A stretch of DNA of 64,000 nucleotides from Carettochelys insculpta (GCF_033958435.1 NC_134138.1:192731298-192795297); one strand, 5' to 3'. Counted from the first letter of the stretch, positions 45,492 through 57,520 are shown. The notes: generated by a model from the sequence alone, not told the origin. A program made the numbers and translations.

Positions 45492-47404
45492 AATAAGGGT
45501 TTATCTTCACTGTAAAGTTAACTCAAGCTAAAAGTGAAATGTTACCTGTAACTTGAGTCCTGTCCATTAAAAGACTGATTCATTATTTAAATCAGCAAGC
45601 AGGAAAACTTAATTTAATAACTGACTTCAACCCTTATTTGCATTTATACTTCAGCTACTTTCTTAATAATAGGTTCAGTCTCATTGGTTTGTATAACCAT
45701 TAAAACATGCTGATTCAAACTAAATTTGATCATACTTCTTGCTAACCAAGAGGATGTACAAAATCTATATAATGTATCCACATTTTTAATCAGTTATATA
45801 GCTTGAGCCTGTGCAAGCTCAAGACATCATCGTCAAACACGACGAACTACCAACAACATTTGTTCAGATTCTTAGTTTATACAACTAGAAAATGATGAAT
45901 GGTACAATTTTTTCCTCCTAGTAGATAATACTTTTTACTGAAGGCTAGTGTCAAGGCATAATTAGATGAAAATGGGAATTAAATTTAAGCAGTACAGTAT
46001 CAGCAGTTTAAAATTCTTGTATTAAATAAAATTACTTAAATATGTTGATACATAAGAAAAATGTACATTTATCAAAGCATTTTGCATTTAAAACAGATTA
46101 AAGAAAGGAAATATTAAGTGTAGTTAATCAACTGATGGATTTTTTTCTGGTCAGTACAAGTCTGATTTCTAAAGGTATTTGTTTTATTGACAAGGAAAGT
46201 TAATCTTAAAAGCTTTAAGGACATGGGAACAGGTTTTCAAATATGCTTAAGCACCTAAAGATGCAGAAAGTTGCCTAGTGAGATTTTGAAAAGCATATAT
46301 GTAGGGTAAATTCAATTCGTATTGGAATCAAAACCTGAATACGCTTGACATTCTGGCCCCATATCCTTCAACTATTTAGAATTAATAGATCTCATCCTCT
46401 CCTGTCTGGTTTTTATTCAGAGATTAGCAGACCAAAACAAGCTTTCCTCATCTTTTTAACTCTGTCAGTTTCTCAGCATCAAATATGCTTCTCCAAATAA
46501 AGAAAATACTCTCACTGTACCTGCCAGCTAAACTGAAACTAGAAGTAAGGCACAAGTTTTTCTGCATATGAGTAACTGAAATTGTAAAGACTGAAAATAG
46601 TACAGATCTCTAATGCAGTACCTTATGTGACATTTTTATAAACCTTGAGCTGACTTCTGAAATCACAGACACTTCCACCTGGTTTTAAATATAATTTAAA
46701 AAGCAATATGCTTTAATCTTATTAAAATTTCAAGAGACTAATTATTGCATGTATTTATTTAAGCAGTTTAATAGTAAATTTAGTCCTTAGATTATTTTAT
46801 TTTCAAATTTTATTTGAAATGGGTTTAAATTAAATTAATTAAAATAAAATAAAATGTTTTATTAGAAATACTTTTAAAATATTTTTAATCCAAGGACATA
46901 ATCCATTAATTTGAGCCTGGTGGTATTGTTAACTTGAGTTAGTGCAATTTGTCTTCACTTTTCAGAGGTACAGGATGCTGCTAAAATAGTTGCTAATACA
47001 GTAATGCTGTGCAATCTAATTTTCTGTGCTGCACAAGTGTTTTGTAGAATGGCTGCTCTCACTCCAACCAGACTCTGGAGCTTAGATGAGTCAAGTCTGC
47101 TTGGCAGCTGAGATACAGACAGTTTTGAAAGTCTTGCGTAGTCATATATGTGTATTTTGCTTTGAATTTAAAAAGTGAATTTTTGCTTTTTATTGTGTAT
47201 AGTAAAGTGGCTTTTGTACTGCTGCTTATATAGCTGAATGATTTTTTTTTCTGAAACTTTATTTCATGTTTTCTGTCAATTTGTTCTATTTCATGCACTC
47301 ATGTGACATCTGTTTCCAAAAAAGTATTGCTTTTATCTATACAGTTAGCAATGTTCCTTGCTTCCATGATAATAGATAGGGTTTATATGATCCTATTATT
47401 GCAG
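45492..47404. other. CLASP2 intron, AT-rich
   Basis: Very AT-rich intron with an (A)TAAA-rich patch at 46780-46870. No feature recognised apart from the acceptor of exon I. Confidence 0.5.
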
Positions 47405-47467
47405 CTTCCAGGCATCACTCCAGATCTACTGGTGCTCTCTACACCCCAGAAGTATATGGGGCTGCAG
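47405..47467 (+). CDS. CLASP2: CLASP2 exon I (SRHHSRSTGALYTPEVYG segment)
   Basis: This 63-nt exon encodes ASRHHSRSTGALYTPEVYG plus two Ala, specific to CLASP2 among the paralogues. TTATTGCAG precedes it and GTGAAG follows. The length is a multiple of three and phase 1 matches its neighbours. Human CLASP2 has Ala for Thr in ALYAPEVYG. Confidence 0.92.
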
Positions 47468-48160
47468 GTGAAGGATGAGTACACTTTGCTGTCATCTGTG
47501 CAGTCATCCTGCATTTATTTCCCCATTTGGTTTTCCTTACGATCCATTTTTAAAAACTTATTATTTGCATTAACTTGAGTTCTGTGTTATGAATAATGAA
47601 GGCAGATGAGTATATATTGCAAGCTTTTCTTTTCCAGTGCCAGTCCTTTTCACCTCCACCCATCAGCAATGCATTTACTGTTATTTTTACTGGCAGGTGT
47701 ACTTTGTTTTAGTTTCTCATTATTTGATATTTATAGCACCTTCTATGCATGTAGTTCTCTAACATAGTGCTGTTGATAGTTTTTATATTTGCTTTCTAGT
47801 TTAAAAAAATTATTTAAAAACACCCAAAATGAGTAATGTAGTTTAATAAGTGCTCTTAAAAAATAATAGCTCCGTAGTACAGTCCAAAAGCCTTAATGGA
47901 GCTTTTTAATTTCTTTCGTAATTAGTACAAATATTTATCAAACTTTTATTAATCTTTTTCGTTTTCACTATTCTTTTGCTGAAAAAAAAATCAAATAATT
48001 GCCGCATCATTTCATTTAATTGTAAATTTAAAAAAAATGAAGTAGACCAGAGCACTTAGCAATAATTGTACTTCTGCTTGGGTTTTTTTAAGTGATTAAA
48101 TTCTATTTTCCATGTTACCATATTTACTGATTTTTTTATTTTCTTATTTTGTTATCACAG
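47468..48160. other. CLASP2 intron between exons I and J
   Basis: A 693-bp AT-rich intron with a T-rich acceptor tract. No feature recognised. Confidence 0.6.
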
Positions 48161-48267
48161 GAGCAGGATTTGGGATCAGTCAGTCAAGTAGATTGTCATC
48201 ATCAGTTAGTGCTATGAGAGTTCTGAACACAGGCTCTGATGTAGAAGAAGCAGTAGCAGATGCTTTG
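48161..48267 (+). CDS. CLASP2: CLASP2 exon J
   Basis: This 107-nt exon encodes GAGFGISQSSRLSSSVSAMR and then VLNTGSDVEEAVADAL, just before TOG3. It begins in phase 1 after CACAG and ends exactly on a codon boundary before GTAAGA, so the phase changes to 0. This allows the optional exon K to be included or skipped before exon L. Confidence 0.95.
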
Positions 48268-50632
48268 GTAAGAATCCTCCATTTATCATCATAAGTAAAC
48301 TTAAAAACTTTGAATTGTGTAATGACTTAAAATGTATATTGTATATGATGTTTACATATGTATATTTATATGCATTCCGAACGGTAAAGCAGTTTTATCT
48401 CCCACCCTGCACTGCATACCCTGACCCCCTTCCTGCCCAGCCTGGCCAGGGATTACCTGCAGCAGCAACTGCAGGGGTTTGCCTCTCCACCACCACCCCC
48501 CCCCGGCCCCAGTGCTTCACCATGCCTTCCCAGCCCTCTGAGCCCTACTGCTCTGTGGGCAGCTGGGAGTGGAGGCCTCCCTGCCACCTACAGAGAAGTA
48601 TGGCTGAACGACTCAGGAGGCCATGGCAGAGAAAGTTGCTATTCCCTCTGCGTGGTGAGTGCAACACCGGGGAGGTGACCCCTTGCAGCTGCACATGCCT
48701 CTGGTTGCTCTTAGTGCCCATGCCTGGCCCCAAATATTCCCTCCCTCCTGTCCATAGGACAGCTGGAGCTGCCACAGTGGGGCCCCCAAAAGCCCAGGGG
48801 ACCCAGGGTGGCCACTCCACCATGTCCTGTGAATGAGATGGCTCTGGTTTCTAGTATCTTAATGTATTTGTATGTTATATTAAAAAAAATGAAGAACCTG
48901 TTTGCTGAGCTAAGCAGCAATGATATTTTTGCTCCATGAAAAATTCTAGATAATTTTAAAAATGACCATAGCAGAATGGGAGGGGGGACTTAAAATATTT
49001 TGTGGAAAGTTGTCCAGGTGGTGGACTGGTCAAACAGGGAACAGGCAACCTACATCCCCAAAAGACTCCATCTCTGTAGCACCCAAGAAGATGAGCTTCT
49101 GGGGAGTGTGGGCTGGGAGGATGGAAGTCTGGGCTCCGTAGTTATCTTCAGCTGGGCTGCCAAGGAGTCCATCAAGCAAGCTGGCAGGAACATTGATTGG
49201 TGAGTGTCCAGTGGAAAAGTGCGTAAATTCCATCAAATTTTATCAAAATGGACACATTCCCACAGACTTCTTAATTTCAACTAATTGATGCTTTGTTTTG
49301 AAAGAAGTTCCATTAATAAATTTCCAGCCATTCTTACTTATCTTTCTTTGATATCTTACTCAACCAAAATAAAATGGTTGATTGAATGTTTTAAGGTATT
49401 TGTTTTTTCCCTCTATTAAATCAAGTCACATATAGACATATTTTACTACTTTCTTTTATATTTTGTTAGACTTATTTTCGCATTAGCAACTGTTCAGATT
49501 CAGAGCTTTGATTAACTTCAAGTCCTGAAATCAAAGGAGTTATACTGTGTTTTGTCATAAGATGGTATTTAGCATCTTTAAGATACCACTTGTCAAGATA
49601 ATTAACTGCTGTGTGGAATTACCGCAGTTTTACGGCAGACAAATTACTGGGGTGGGGGGAACCACTGCAATCATACTTAAGACATTGAATTACTGTGAGA
49701 TACAATTTTTGAGTTCTCAAAGGAAGAATCATTTGCATTGAAATCCCATTCTGCCTGTGGCCTGTAGTACGCCACTTACATTCAACCAGTCATCAGTTAA
49801 ATCTCTCCTTCTCTTTTTTTCTCATCCATTATTTTTATAGGACATTGTTTTTTATAGATTAAATATTTGAAGGAGATAGGTTAGTGTTACTGGCAGAAAT
49901 CACTCTTGCACCAAAGTAACTGTAGCATAGCTTTCTAAAACTCTTATACCTTGTCTGAGGTAGAAGTCAGGAAAGATTTCTCCCTTTCCTCCATTACATC
50001 TGAAATCCAGTCAAAGAAAAATAATTTAGGTGTGACTGATAGTTTGGGGAAACCCCTGGGTGTACTCAGAAGATGTCCAGCACCTCTGATAGTGAAGAAC
50101 GCTCTGTGAGCTTTACAGATTAAAAACAATTCAGATTTAGTTTGTCCATATGTTTGATTTACTTAATTTTTTTAAATATAAATAAGCCTTATGCCCCACC
50201 CCTCCTCCCAAACTGCTGCCCTACCATTCTAATTGAGTCAGGATTAAAGACTTCTTTTCATTCCTATTTATTTGGCAACGGTTTTGGCCTGTAATGCGTC
50301 TTTTGAATGTAAAGAGGGCTCTGTAGTGCTTGGTGACCTGGCTCATTTCTCTATATGTGAGAAAAAACTATTCATTAATTAATTATCCTCCCCTCCTTCT
50401 GTTGTGGTATTTCTGTGGTCTACCCAAAACTAATGAAAGCTCCATTCAAGCTATTCAAATTCTAACAATTCAGATGTCTTATACAAATGTTCATTTACCT
50501 GGTAGCAAAGACTTCAGTTGATAGAGCTTCAGCCTCTGACTGCTCCGCTTTGATCAGATCTTATAGGGATAATATGGTGCTATGAACACATCCTGGATTC
50601 CTTCCAAAGGCCATGAAAAAATCCCACATAGG
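48268..50632. other. CLASP2 intron with a GC-rich block
   Basis: The stretch 48395-48835 is abruptly GC-rich in AT-rich surroundings and produces Pro-rich frames on both strands without recognisable domains. It is probably a decayed nonautonomous element. Another mildly GC-rich patch lies at 49010-49205. Neither has identifiable ends. Confidence 0.4.
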
Positions 50633-50745
50633 CAGTGCCTTTTTTGTTTTAAAAAAAGAGTGCGGGGGGAAGCTGGTACTCAGCCAGCTCCCATACCCCA
50701 CACCTCAGTCAATCCTATGGCTGGGGCTGCCAAAAAAAATCACTG
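50633..50745. mobile_element. Short MITE, CAGTGC ends (copy 1)
   Basis: The left end reads CAGTGCCTTTTTTGTTTTAA. The right end, inverted, reads CAGTGATTTTTTTTGGCAG. Flanks CACATAGG and CACATTGT share five of eight bases, suggesting a decayed 8-bp hAT-type duplication. The interior has AGCTGGTACTC, also seen (as GTGCTGGTACC) in the copy at 57410. Confidence 0.55.
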
Positions 50746-51647
50746 CACATTGTTAAGCCCTATTTGTTACACTCTCTGTTGCAGTATTGTTTGTTTTAAG
50801 GACATTGCTCAAGCTATTCAACAATAGAATTAGAATTCTGTGCAAAATGTAATGTCAATGAAGGGAAAAATACTCACTTATACTTCTGCTTCTTTGAATA
50901 TATACTCAAACAGTATTTTCATTACACTTCTCTGAGTTTGGTTAACTGGTTTCTTATTTAGAGGTGTTTGGTTGTTTTTCTTAAAGGTGGTAAGTCTGGT
51001 TTTCTCAATCCCCTGCCCTGCTAGGGTTTGAAGTTTTTGGGAGTAAAGGGGGAGTGATCTTTTTTTCTGCTTGTATTTTTAAATTCTTGTAAGGCGTTTT
51101 AGTAATATATAAATTTAACTAATTATTTTTTTCATTGTTTCCTGCTACATGGAACTTTGCAATTCAAGAACAACACTGAAAGGTTTCAGATTTTACAGCA
51201 GAGCTGGTTAGAAAAAGGGGAAAAATATTTGTGTCAAGTTCCAAAATCTTTTGTTTGGTTGATGCTGAGACAGTTGATTGTATGTAACAGTTCCTCAAGT
51301 TGAATTACCACTGTGTAAGAGAAATTCAGAAGGCTATGAGAAGGGAACTTTGGGTCTTATCTCAGTTTGTGAAGACCTAATAAATTGTATTATGATGTAT
51401 TTTTCTGGAAGAGTATAGGTGGGATAAAAAATTATTGGTAATGTATGATTGGGCAGTGTTACATACTTTATTGTAGATAGGGCAAAAATATATAAAGTTA
51501 CATACTAATAGCCATTGTCTTCAACATATTAAAAATGCTTGTTTTCAGTCATAGGTGATACTATAATGAAAATTATAGTACAAGTATATAGCAATTGTCC
51601 TCAATATTCAATTTCTCTATTTCTCTTTAATAATTTACTGCTATCAG
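50746..51647. other. CLASP2 intron before microexon K
   Basis: AT-rich intron without recognised features apart from the pyrimidine-rich acceptor region of microexon K. Confidence 0.55.
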
Positions 51648-51671
51648 CTCTTAGGAGACATACGGACTAAG
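51648..51671 (+). CDS. CLASP2: CLASP2 alternative microexon K (24 nt)
   Basis: This 24-nt phase-0 exon encodes LLGDIRTK. A tract rich in C and T followed by ATCAG precedes it, and GTATAG follows. Human CLASP2 isoforms contain LLGDIRTK before KKPARRRYE, and others lack it, so it is a known type of alternative exon. The donor is non-consensus at +4 to +6. Confidence 0.86.
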
Positions 51672-52117
51672 GTATAGAAATTACTGTTCCCTCTTTTGAT
51701 AGTTTAACATTTTAATATAGTATGTACTAAGACTACAAAACTAAATAATAAAAATGGCATATTACACTTGATAGTGTTATGATTTGAAGTCATGTACGGT
51801 TGAGTGAAATGGCTAAATTTCTTTGTTCTCCCTCTGTTATGATAAATACTTGCATGTTTTACAAATAAAACTTACAGAGAAGAAAACTGATTACGTAGAT
51901 AGCCTGTTGTGCAGTTTGCTTCATTTTTACATTTGATATCCTATGTAATCTGACTTTAAGGTATATTAATGTTACTTAACTTGTTGAAAGTTGGAATTGG
52001 AGCCATAACATCACTGCAGATAATCAGTGAAGGGGCTGGCCTTTCTATAGATATGTACAAATACAAAGTTAGACACGCCTTTGTGACCATTGCTAACTGG
52101 GAGTCTGTATGTGATAG

Positions 52118-52362
52118 AAAAAGCCTGTACGAAGGAGGTATGAGTCATATGGAATGTACTCTGATGATGATGCCAACAGTGATGCATCCAGTGCCTGCTC
52201 AGAAAGATCATACAGTTCTCGCAATGGCAGCATACCTACATATATGCGGCAGACGGAAGATGTGGCAGAGGTTCTCAATCGCTGTGCTAGCACCAACTGG
52301 TCGGAAAGAAAGGAAGGTCTTCTAGGTCTGCAGAATTTATTAAAAAATCAGAGGACTTTAAG
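52118..52362 (+). CDS. CLASP2: CLASP2 exon L, start of TOG3
   Basis: This 245-nt exon encodes KKPVRRRYESYGMYSDDDAN, an acidic and Ser-rich stretch, then TEDVAEVLNRCASTNWSER and GLLGLQNLLKNQRTL. The latter is the first HEAT-like repeat of TOG3. GATAG precedes it and GTAAGA follows. It ends two bases into a Ser codon completed by exon M. The match to human CLASP2 is close to identity. Confidence 0.96.
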
Positions 52363-55300
52363 GTAAGAAAAAGTCTCTTACAAAAGAATTGTTTTCCTGG
52401 GGTCGTGGCAGGGGAAGAGACAACCATTATTTAGCAGCTGAAGTGAATCTTCCCAGTCAGGTTATTGTGTAGTTGTAGACTTTGTTCTGTTACAGGCAGA
52501 ACTGATGTTTCAGTTTACTGAGATAATTTGTAGTAATAGTATATTCTTCTGAATAAATAATGCATACTGCAGTGTTTCTATGCTTTATCCTGGAAATAGA
52601 CAAAAATTATGATAGCCCGTTTCTTAGTATGTATTAATTTATAAGACTTATGAATAGGCAAAAAACCATTTCCTGCTTTCTTGAGACAGTGTTTCAGAAA
52701 CACAGCTAAAAACGCTGCAGATTTTGCTTTTTGAAAATTTAGATTTTATTCATAGTAAGATTTCTTTAGCTGCTACTTCCAGGCATGCATATCTGTGGAT
52801 GCCAAGAGCAAACGCCATGTCTTTCATGGCCTGGAGGAATATGTGACTGTAGATCTAGATATTAGATGCACACATGCCAAACGCAGTGAACTATGTAAAG
52901 TTCACCAATGACAAACTATTTTAGCAAGACAGTGAACAAGCTATTTACAAACTCAGAAAAAACTTCAAAACCTGTTGTCAAATTAGGAAGGAAACCTGCT
53001 TAAACCCTTTCAACACTACATTAGTACCAGAGACTCCTGTGCCTCATTCCAGTACTCTTACATTATTGAGAGCTGAAAGTCTGGAAAAAGCCACAATCTC
53101 CCTTTGCTCAGAATGGGCTGTTATGCCATACCCTCACAAAAGAGCTAAGATACCTATGTGCGAGGATTCCCTCTTAGAGCTTTTCGACTTGGCTTATCGA
53201 GACCATTGTGCAGTTCTGGGAGAACACTGTATCCGGTTCTCTGGGATCCAGATCTCTCAGTTTGACTCCAGAGTCCATCATTTAGCTCCTCTATTTGGCT
53301 TACAGCAATGTTATGTTGAGTTGATGAGACTCAAGCATAAGAGCTGGCTATAGGGTGTATCACACATCCAGATTTAAACAGCAAACCTGTTCTATTACAC
53401 TTAAACCAAAATAATTTTTAAATTTCCAGTTGACAACTTGAATAGGTAATGGTATATTTAGAAACATTCTTACTCATTAGGGATGCATCTGCAGAGCGCC
53501 TGGGAAGGTGCTTTTCAGTGCAAGCAGACGGACAAAAGTAGTTCTATTTAAGCTTAGCGTACTGTGTGGCCACGAAAGCAATTGGTAGGGGCTAAGGTTA
53601 CCAATTCTACATACCCAGAGGGATAGGCCAGATTGTACTCAAGTGACAAATCCAAGCCATAGCCTGGTCCACTTTGACCACACTGCTATTTTTAGTGCAG
53701 TAGCTTGAGCATGTGCCTGTTTGCCTGTGCTGGGAAGCATTGTCCCAGGAGTTGTGTTAGATATACTCTAGGAGGATCAAATAGTTTCTGTTCTTTCAAA
53801 GTGAGTAAAGCATACAGAGCATGCTGGGTAGTCTAGTCCTAAAAGTTAAAATAAAATAAAGATCTAGAGTTTATGCTGAAGATCTTCAAATCAAAATTAG
53901 TACCTCATAGTTAACCCTACTCTTCAAATTATTTGGTTTAGTTTTTCTAAGCGAATCATTTAATGGGAATTTAGATTAAACTGTAGTTAAGTTGTACTAC
54001 ATGTTAGTAAGTAAGAACATTACATGTAAGTATACCCAAAAACAAGCACTAGAAACTTAAGAAATACGGATGTAAGATTACACTTAAAATAAGCCCAAAT
54101 GTGTTAAAATATGTAAATATACAGGTAAGGCACTCAGACAGCCTTATCTCTGCCTTGTAATGACAGCCAGAAGGAATCCATTTTAAAAATGATCAGATGT
54201 CTTTAAAAATAAGTTTAGTTTAATCTGGGGCTGTGGTGCAGTAATCCTAATTGTTAGTCATTGCAGTGACATTTTTTAAAACAAAGTTAAGATTTGTTGT
54301 TATAACAGCATTCCCATACCTTAACTCATTTGGATTTATTTTAAATGTACTCTTAACTCAGAATTTCCTGCATTTATATGTTTATTTTGGGGATAATTAC
54401 AACCTCCCTTAATGCTTTTTAGTTTAACATAATTTTTTTTCTGGTATCCTTGAAGAATGTTGAAATTATCGGTAGCACTAAAGAGATAATAATTAATGAC
54501 AGAAGTCCTTATTTCATAGCATTAGAGACAATTTAAATGAAGAGCCCTTTAAGACGGAAAAAAATCATTCTATTAATAATTTCTTGAAGATAAGCACTAT
54601 TCAGGATTGCTCCCATCTTTTATGGTCCTCAGTGAAAGAGAGGCCAAAGCTGGTCTAAGCTGCCTTTCCAGAACTGCCACAGAACAGCATAATATAGATT
54701 TAGCTGGACATACGTAACTTTCCTCATTTCTTAGAGGGTGTGGTTTTTGTTAGCCTTTAATATGCTACAGGACTACTTGTTTTTTTGAAAAGTGAGGTTG
54801 TAAACAGGGACTTGACAAGCGGTATGCTGGAATCAGGTTCTCTGCGCTTGCTAAAAATTCAGCAACTCTAACACTAGCAACAATGGATAAGCTAAAACTA
54901 GAATGTAAGGAATCAAGATGATCATCTCCATGAATAGTATGTGGACAGAGGATGTTGCACAGCAATTGGTTCCTGAAAAGTAGCCAAGCTAATCAAAAGA
55001 TGTGTGATGTAATGTGTAGTAAATGCAACGTCATGTGTGAATGTGTGTACAAGAAAGGGACATTACTGGATTAAGTTGTATTTAAAAACAAATGTTATCT
55101 ATATTAACAGATATTAAAACTGAAAATTTTAAGATTAACTTTATTACATGAACTATTCAGCTGCTATCATTTTCACTTGGGCTTGTAGTTAGTTTCACTG
55201 ATTTTTTTTCAGCACCAGAACAGCATTACATTATTTGGATTGTAAACAGTATGTAAAAATGTTTAAATTGAAGTTAAACTTCAAATTTAAATTTACACAG

Positions 55301-55467
55301 AAATGAAAATATTTCTGTTGAAAAGATGTTTTGCAAAGCCTCGACCTGAACATCGAACTTGAAGTATCAGTCTGTGTCTTGAACTTAAAGTCTGTGTCTT
55401 TTTTTAAAAATTATTCCTTGCAGTCAACATGGTTGGAAACTAATTAGTTGTTAAATCATTTTAACAG
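52363..55467. other. CLASP2 intron between exons L and M
   Basis: Mostly AT-rich intron. It contains one unexplained 104-codon frame (53039-53353, listed separately). No element ends are recognised. Confidence 0.5.
53039..53353 (+). pseudogene. Unrecognised coding-like fragment in intron
   Basis: A 104-codon frame opens with MPHSSTLTLLRAESLEK and continues with LFDLAYRDHCAVLGEHCIRF and HHLAPLFGLQQCYVELM. The composition (varied residues, few low-complexity runs) looks more protein-like than the usual intron frames. The same frame extends upstream without stop for a short distance (TLVPETPVPHSS). I do not recognise the family. It may be a processed pseudogene or transposon piece, or chance. 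Confidence 0.3.
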
Positions 55468-55531
55468 TCGCGTTGAATTGAAAAGATTATGTGAAATCTT
55501 CACAAGGATGTTCGCTGACCCTCATAGCAAG
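55468..55531 (+). CDS. CLASP2: CLASP2 exon M, TOG3 continued
   Basis: This 64-nt exon encodes RVELKRLCEIFTRMFADPHS plus Lys after the split Ser codon, continuing the TOG3 HEAT repeats. AACAG precedes it and GTATGT follows. Exons L and M together are 309 nt, restoring phase 0. The next expected TOG3 exon (beginning near VFSMFLETL in vertebrate CLASPs) is not in the remaining 8.5 kb, so the intron continues past the right edge. Confidence 0.95.
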
Positions 55532-55656
55532 GTATGTTTTGCCTTTTCTGTTGATATTCCTTTATTTACTTGTAGTCAGCACAATGAAATTTTGTAGATT
55601 AGTACTACGCAACCATTTCTTTATATGATATTTGTAAGTATTCATTTGTACACTTA

Positions 55657-55952
55657 GGCTTGATCTACACTAGGCGTTAAGTCCATTGTACAGACAAAAT
55701 TCTAGTTACAGCAATTGCTTAGCTAGAAATGACACATCAGCAATCAACTTACCTGGCTGTCTTCAGAGAGGGAGGTTGATGGGAGACACTCTGCTGTCAA
55801 CCTCCCTTATTCCTTGTGATATTGAGGAGCACTGGGGTTGACTGCCAACCTCAGATAGTACGATTTCACATATCTCTACCAGGCATGAGAAATCAAACTC
55901 GGGAAGTTCGATCCACAGCAGGTTGATCTTCCATGTAGTGTAGATGTTCCCT
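55657..55952. mobile_element. Harbinger-like MITE with TTA target duplication
   Basis: The element is flanked by TTA on both sides (55654-55656 and 55953-55955). Ends read GGCTTGATCTACACTA and, inverted, GGGAACATCTACACTA. The 296-bp interior has inverted repeats around GAGAGGGAGGTTGA/TCAACCTCCC near 55764-55805. The 3-bp duplication fits PIF/Harbinger. It sits 125 bp after exon M. Confidence 0.7.
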
Positions 55953-56400
55953 TAAATCTTTTGCCATAAAAGTGTATTATAAATACTCTATCAATTACAG
56001 TTAACTCACACTATTAACTGTTTAAAAAAATTAATTGTGATCAATCATACTGTTTAATAATAGAATATCAATTTTAAATATATTAAATATTTTGGACATT
56101 TTTCTGTGTTATTGATACTGATTTCAGTTATAAAACAAAATACAACATGTGCAGTGCTCACTTTATATTATTGTTTTGGATTATAAATATATTCATGGTA
56201 AAAATGATAAACACAAGACACCATTTTTCTGTTCACTTCCAACAAGTATTGTCATGCAGTCTCTTATCATGGAAGTACAAATTACAAATGTAGATTTTCT
56301 TTGGTTACATAACACAACTCAGAAACCAAACACTGTAAAACTTTAGAGCCTACGAGTTCACTCAATCCTATTTCTTACTGACAATCACTAAGATGAACAA

Positions 56401-56735
56401 AACAAAAAGCAGTCAAGTAGCACTTTAAAGACTAGCAAAATGGTTTATTAGGTGAGCTTTTGTGGGACAGACCCACTTCTTCAGACCATAGCCAGACCAG
56501 AACACACTCAATATTTAAGGCACAGAGAACCAAAACAAACATTTTTTTTTTTGTGTTTTTGGTTCTCTGTGCCTTAAATATTGAGTCTGTTCTGGTCTGG
56601 CTATGGTCTGAAGAAGTGGGTCTGTCCCATGAAAGCTCACCTAATAAACCATTTTGCTAGTCTTTAAAGTGCTATTTGACTGCCTTTTGTTTTGATAGTG
56701 TATAGACTAGCACGGCTTCCTCTTTGTTACTATTT
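56401..56735. mobile_element. Large Penelope-like palindrome with hammerhead-like motif
   Basis: Two near-identical arms of about 138 bp, 56401-56538 and 56552-56690, form an inverted repeat around a T-rich centre. A distal tail GTATAGACTAGCACGGCTTC follows only the right arm. Each arm carries CTGAAGAAGTGGGTCTGTCC followed by CA and a GAAAGCTCACC or AAAAGCTCACC stretch. This repeat shares architecture with the two smaller inverted repeats at 14091 and 26627. The Penelope-like assignment rests on the hammerhead-like core and the inverted arrangement, both known in that group. Confidence 0.55.
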
Positions 56736-57409
56736 AAGGTGAACAAGTTTGTTATAATGGACATGCCGCTGCTTGCTTCTTAATTACAATATCATTTGAA
56801 AGTGAGAACAGACATTCACTTTGCTAGCCTATATGCTTTAGGCATGATTCCAGAGGACATGCACCCATTTTGATGATGGTTTTAAAAAAAAAAAAAATTG
56901 TTTGTGACTCAGCTCCTTGGGGAAAAATTGAAAATCTCCTGCTCTCTTTTATCCGACTTCTTCCATGTATTCATGCTATAGCAGTGTTGGATGATGTTAG
57001 TTATTTAATTGTTAGTTTTAAGAACAGCTTTGCTGCCAATTGACAAAACACAGAGGGTACCCATTCGAGATTTTAAAAATAGCTACAGCACTCAACCCAA
57101 GGTTTAAGAATCTGAAGGGACATATGAATCTTTAACACATGCTTTGTTTACATGACATGAGCTTTTACAAGGCAAGTATATACAATTATTTCATAAATCA
57201 GGATGGATGCTATTCTTCTGGGTTTCTAAGAGCAGTTTTATTTTACTGAATCTTCACTTTTGGGTTGTACTTTTAATTTTGTTTCTTTGTCTTCTCTCCC
57301 TAGTAGGTGAATTATTGTGACTTATTTATTGCTCTAATAACAAACACAATTAAAGTGAAACATCTCAGATAACTGGGCACAGCAATACAAATGCTAAAAT
57401 TATATATAT

Positions 57410-57520
57410 AGTGCTTTTTTGTGCTGGTACCAACACCCCAGCAGCCCCCACCCATGGGACTGGCTGTGGGGAGGGAGCAGTGAGTATCAGCACTTTTTCT
57501 TTCTTTCAAAAAAGGCACTG
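57410..57520. mobile_element. Short MITE, CAGTGC ends (copy 2)
   Basis: The left end AGTGCTTTTTTGTGCTGGTA and the inverted right end CAGTGCCTTTTTTGAAAG match the element at 50633-50745. Right sub-terminal AAAAAGTGCTGATACTC (inverted) mirrors the left. Flanks are TA/TG repeats, so the duplication cannot be judged. Confidence 0.52.

Noticed and set aside
48315..48836. 173-codon frame with Pro-rich sequence
   Set aside because: It lies within a GC-rich intronic block, overlaps open frames on the opposite strand, and has no recognisable domain or splice support.
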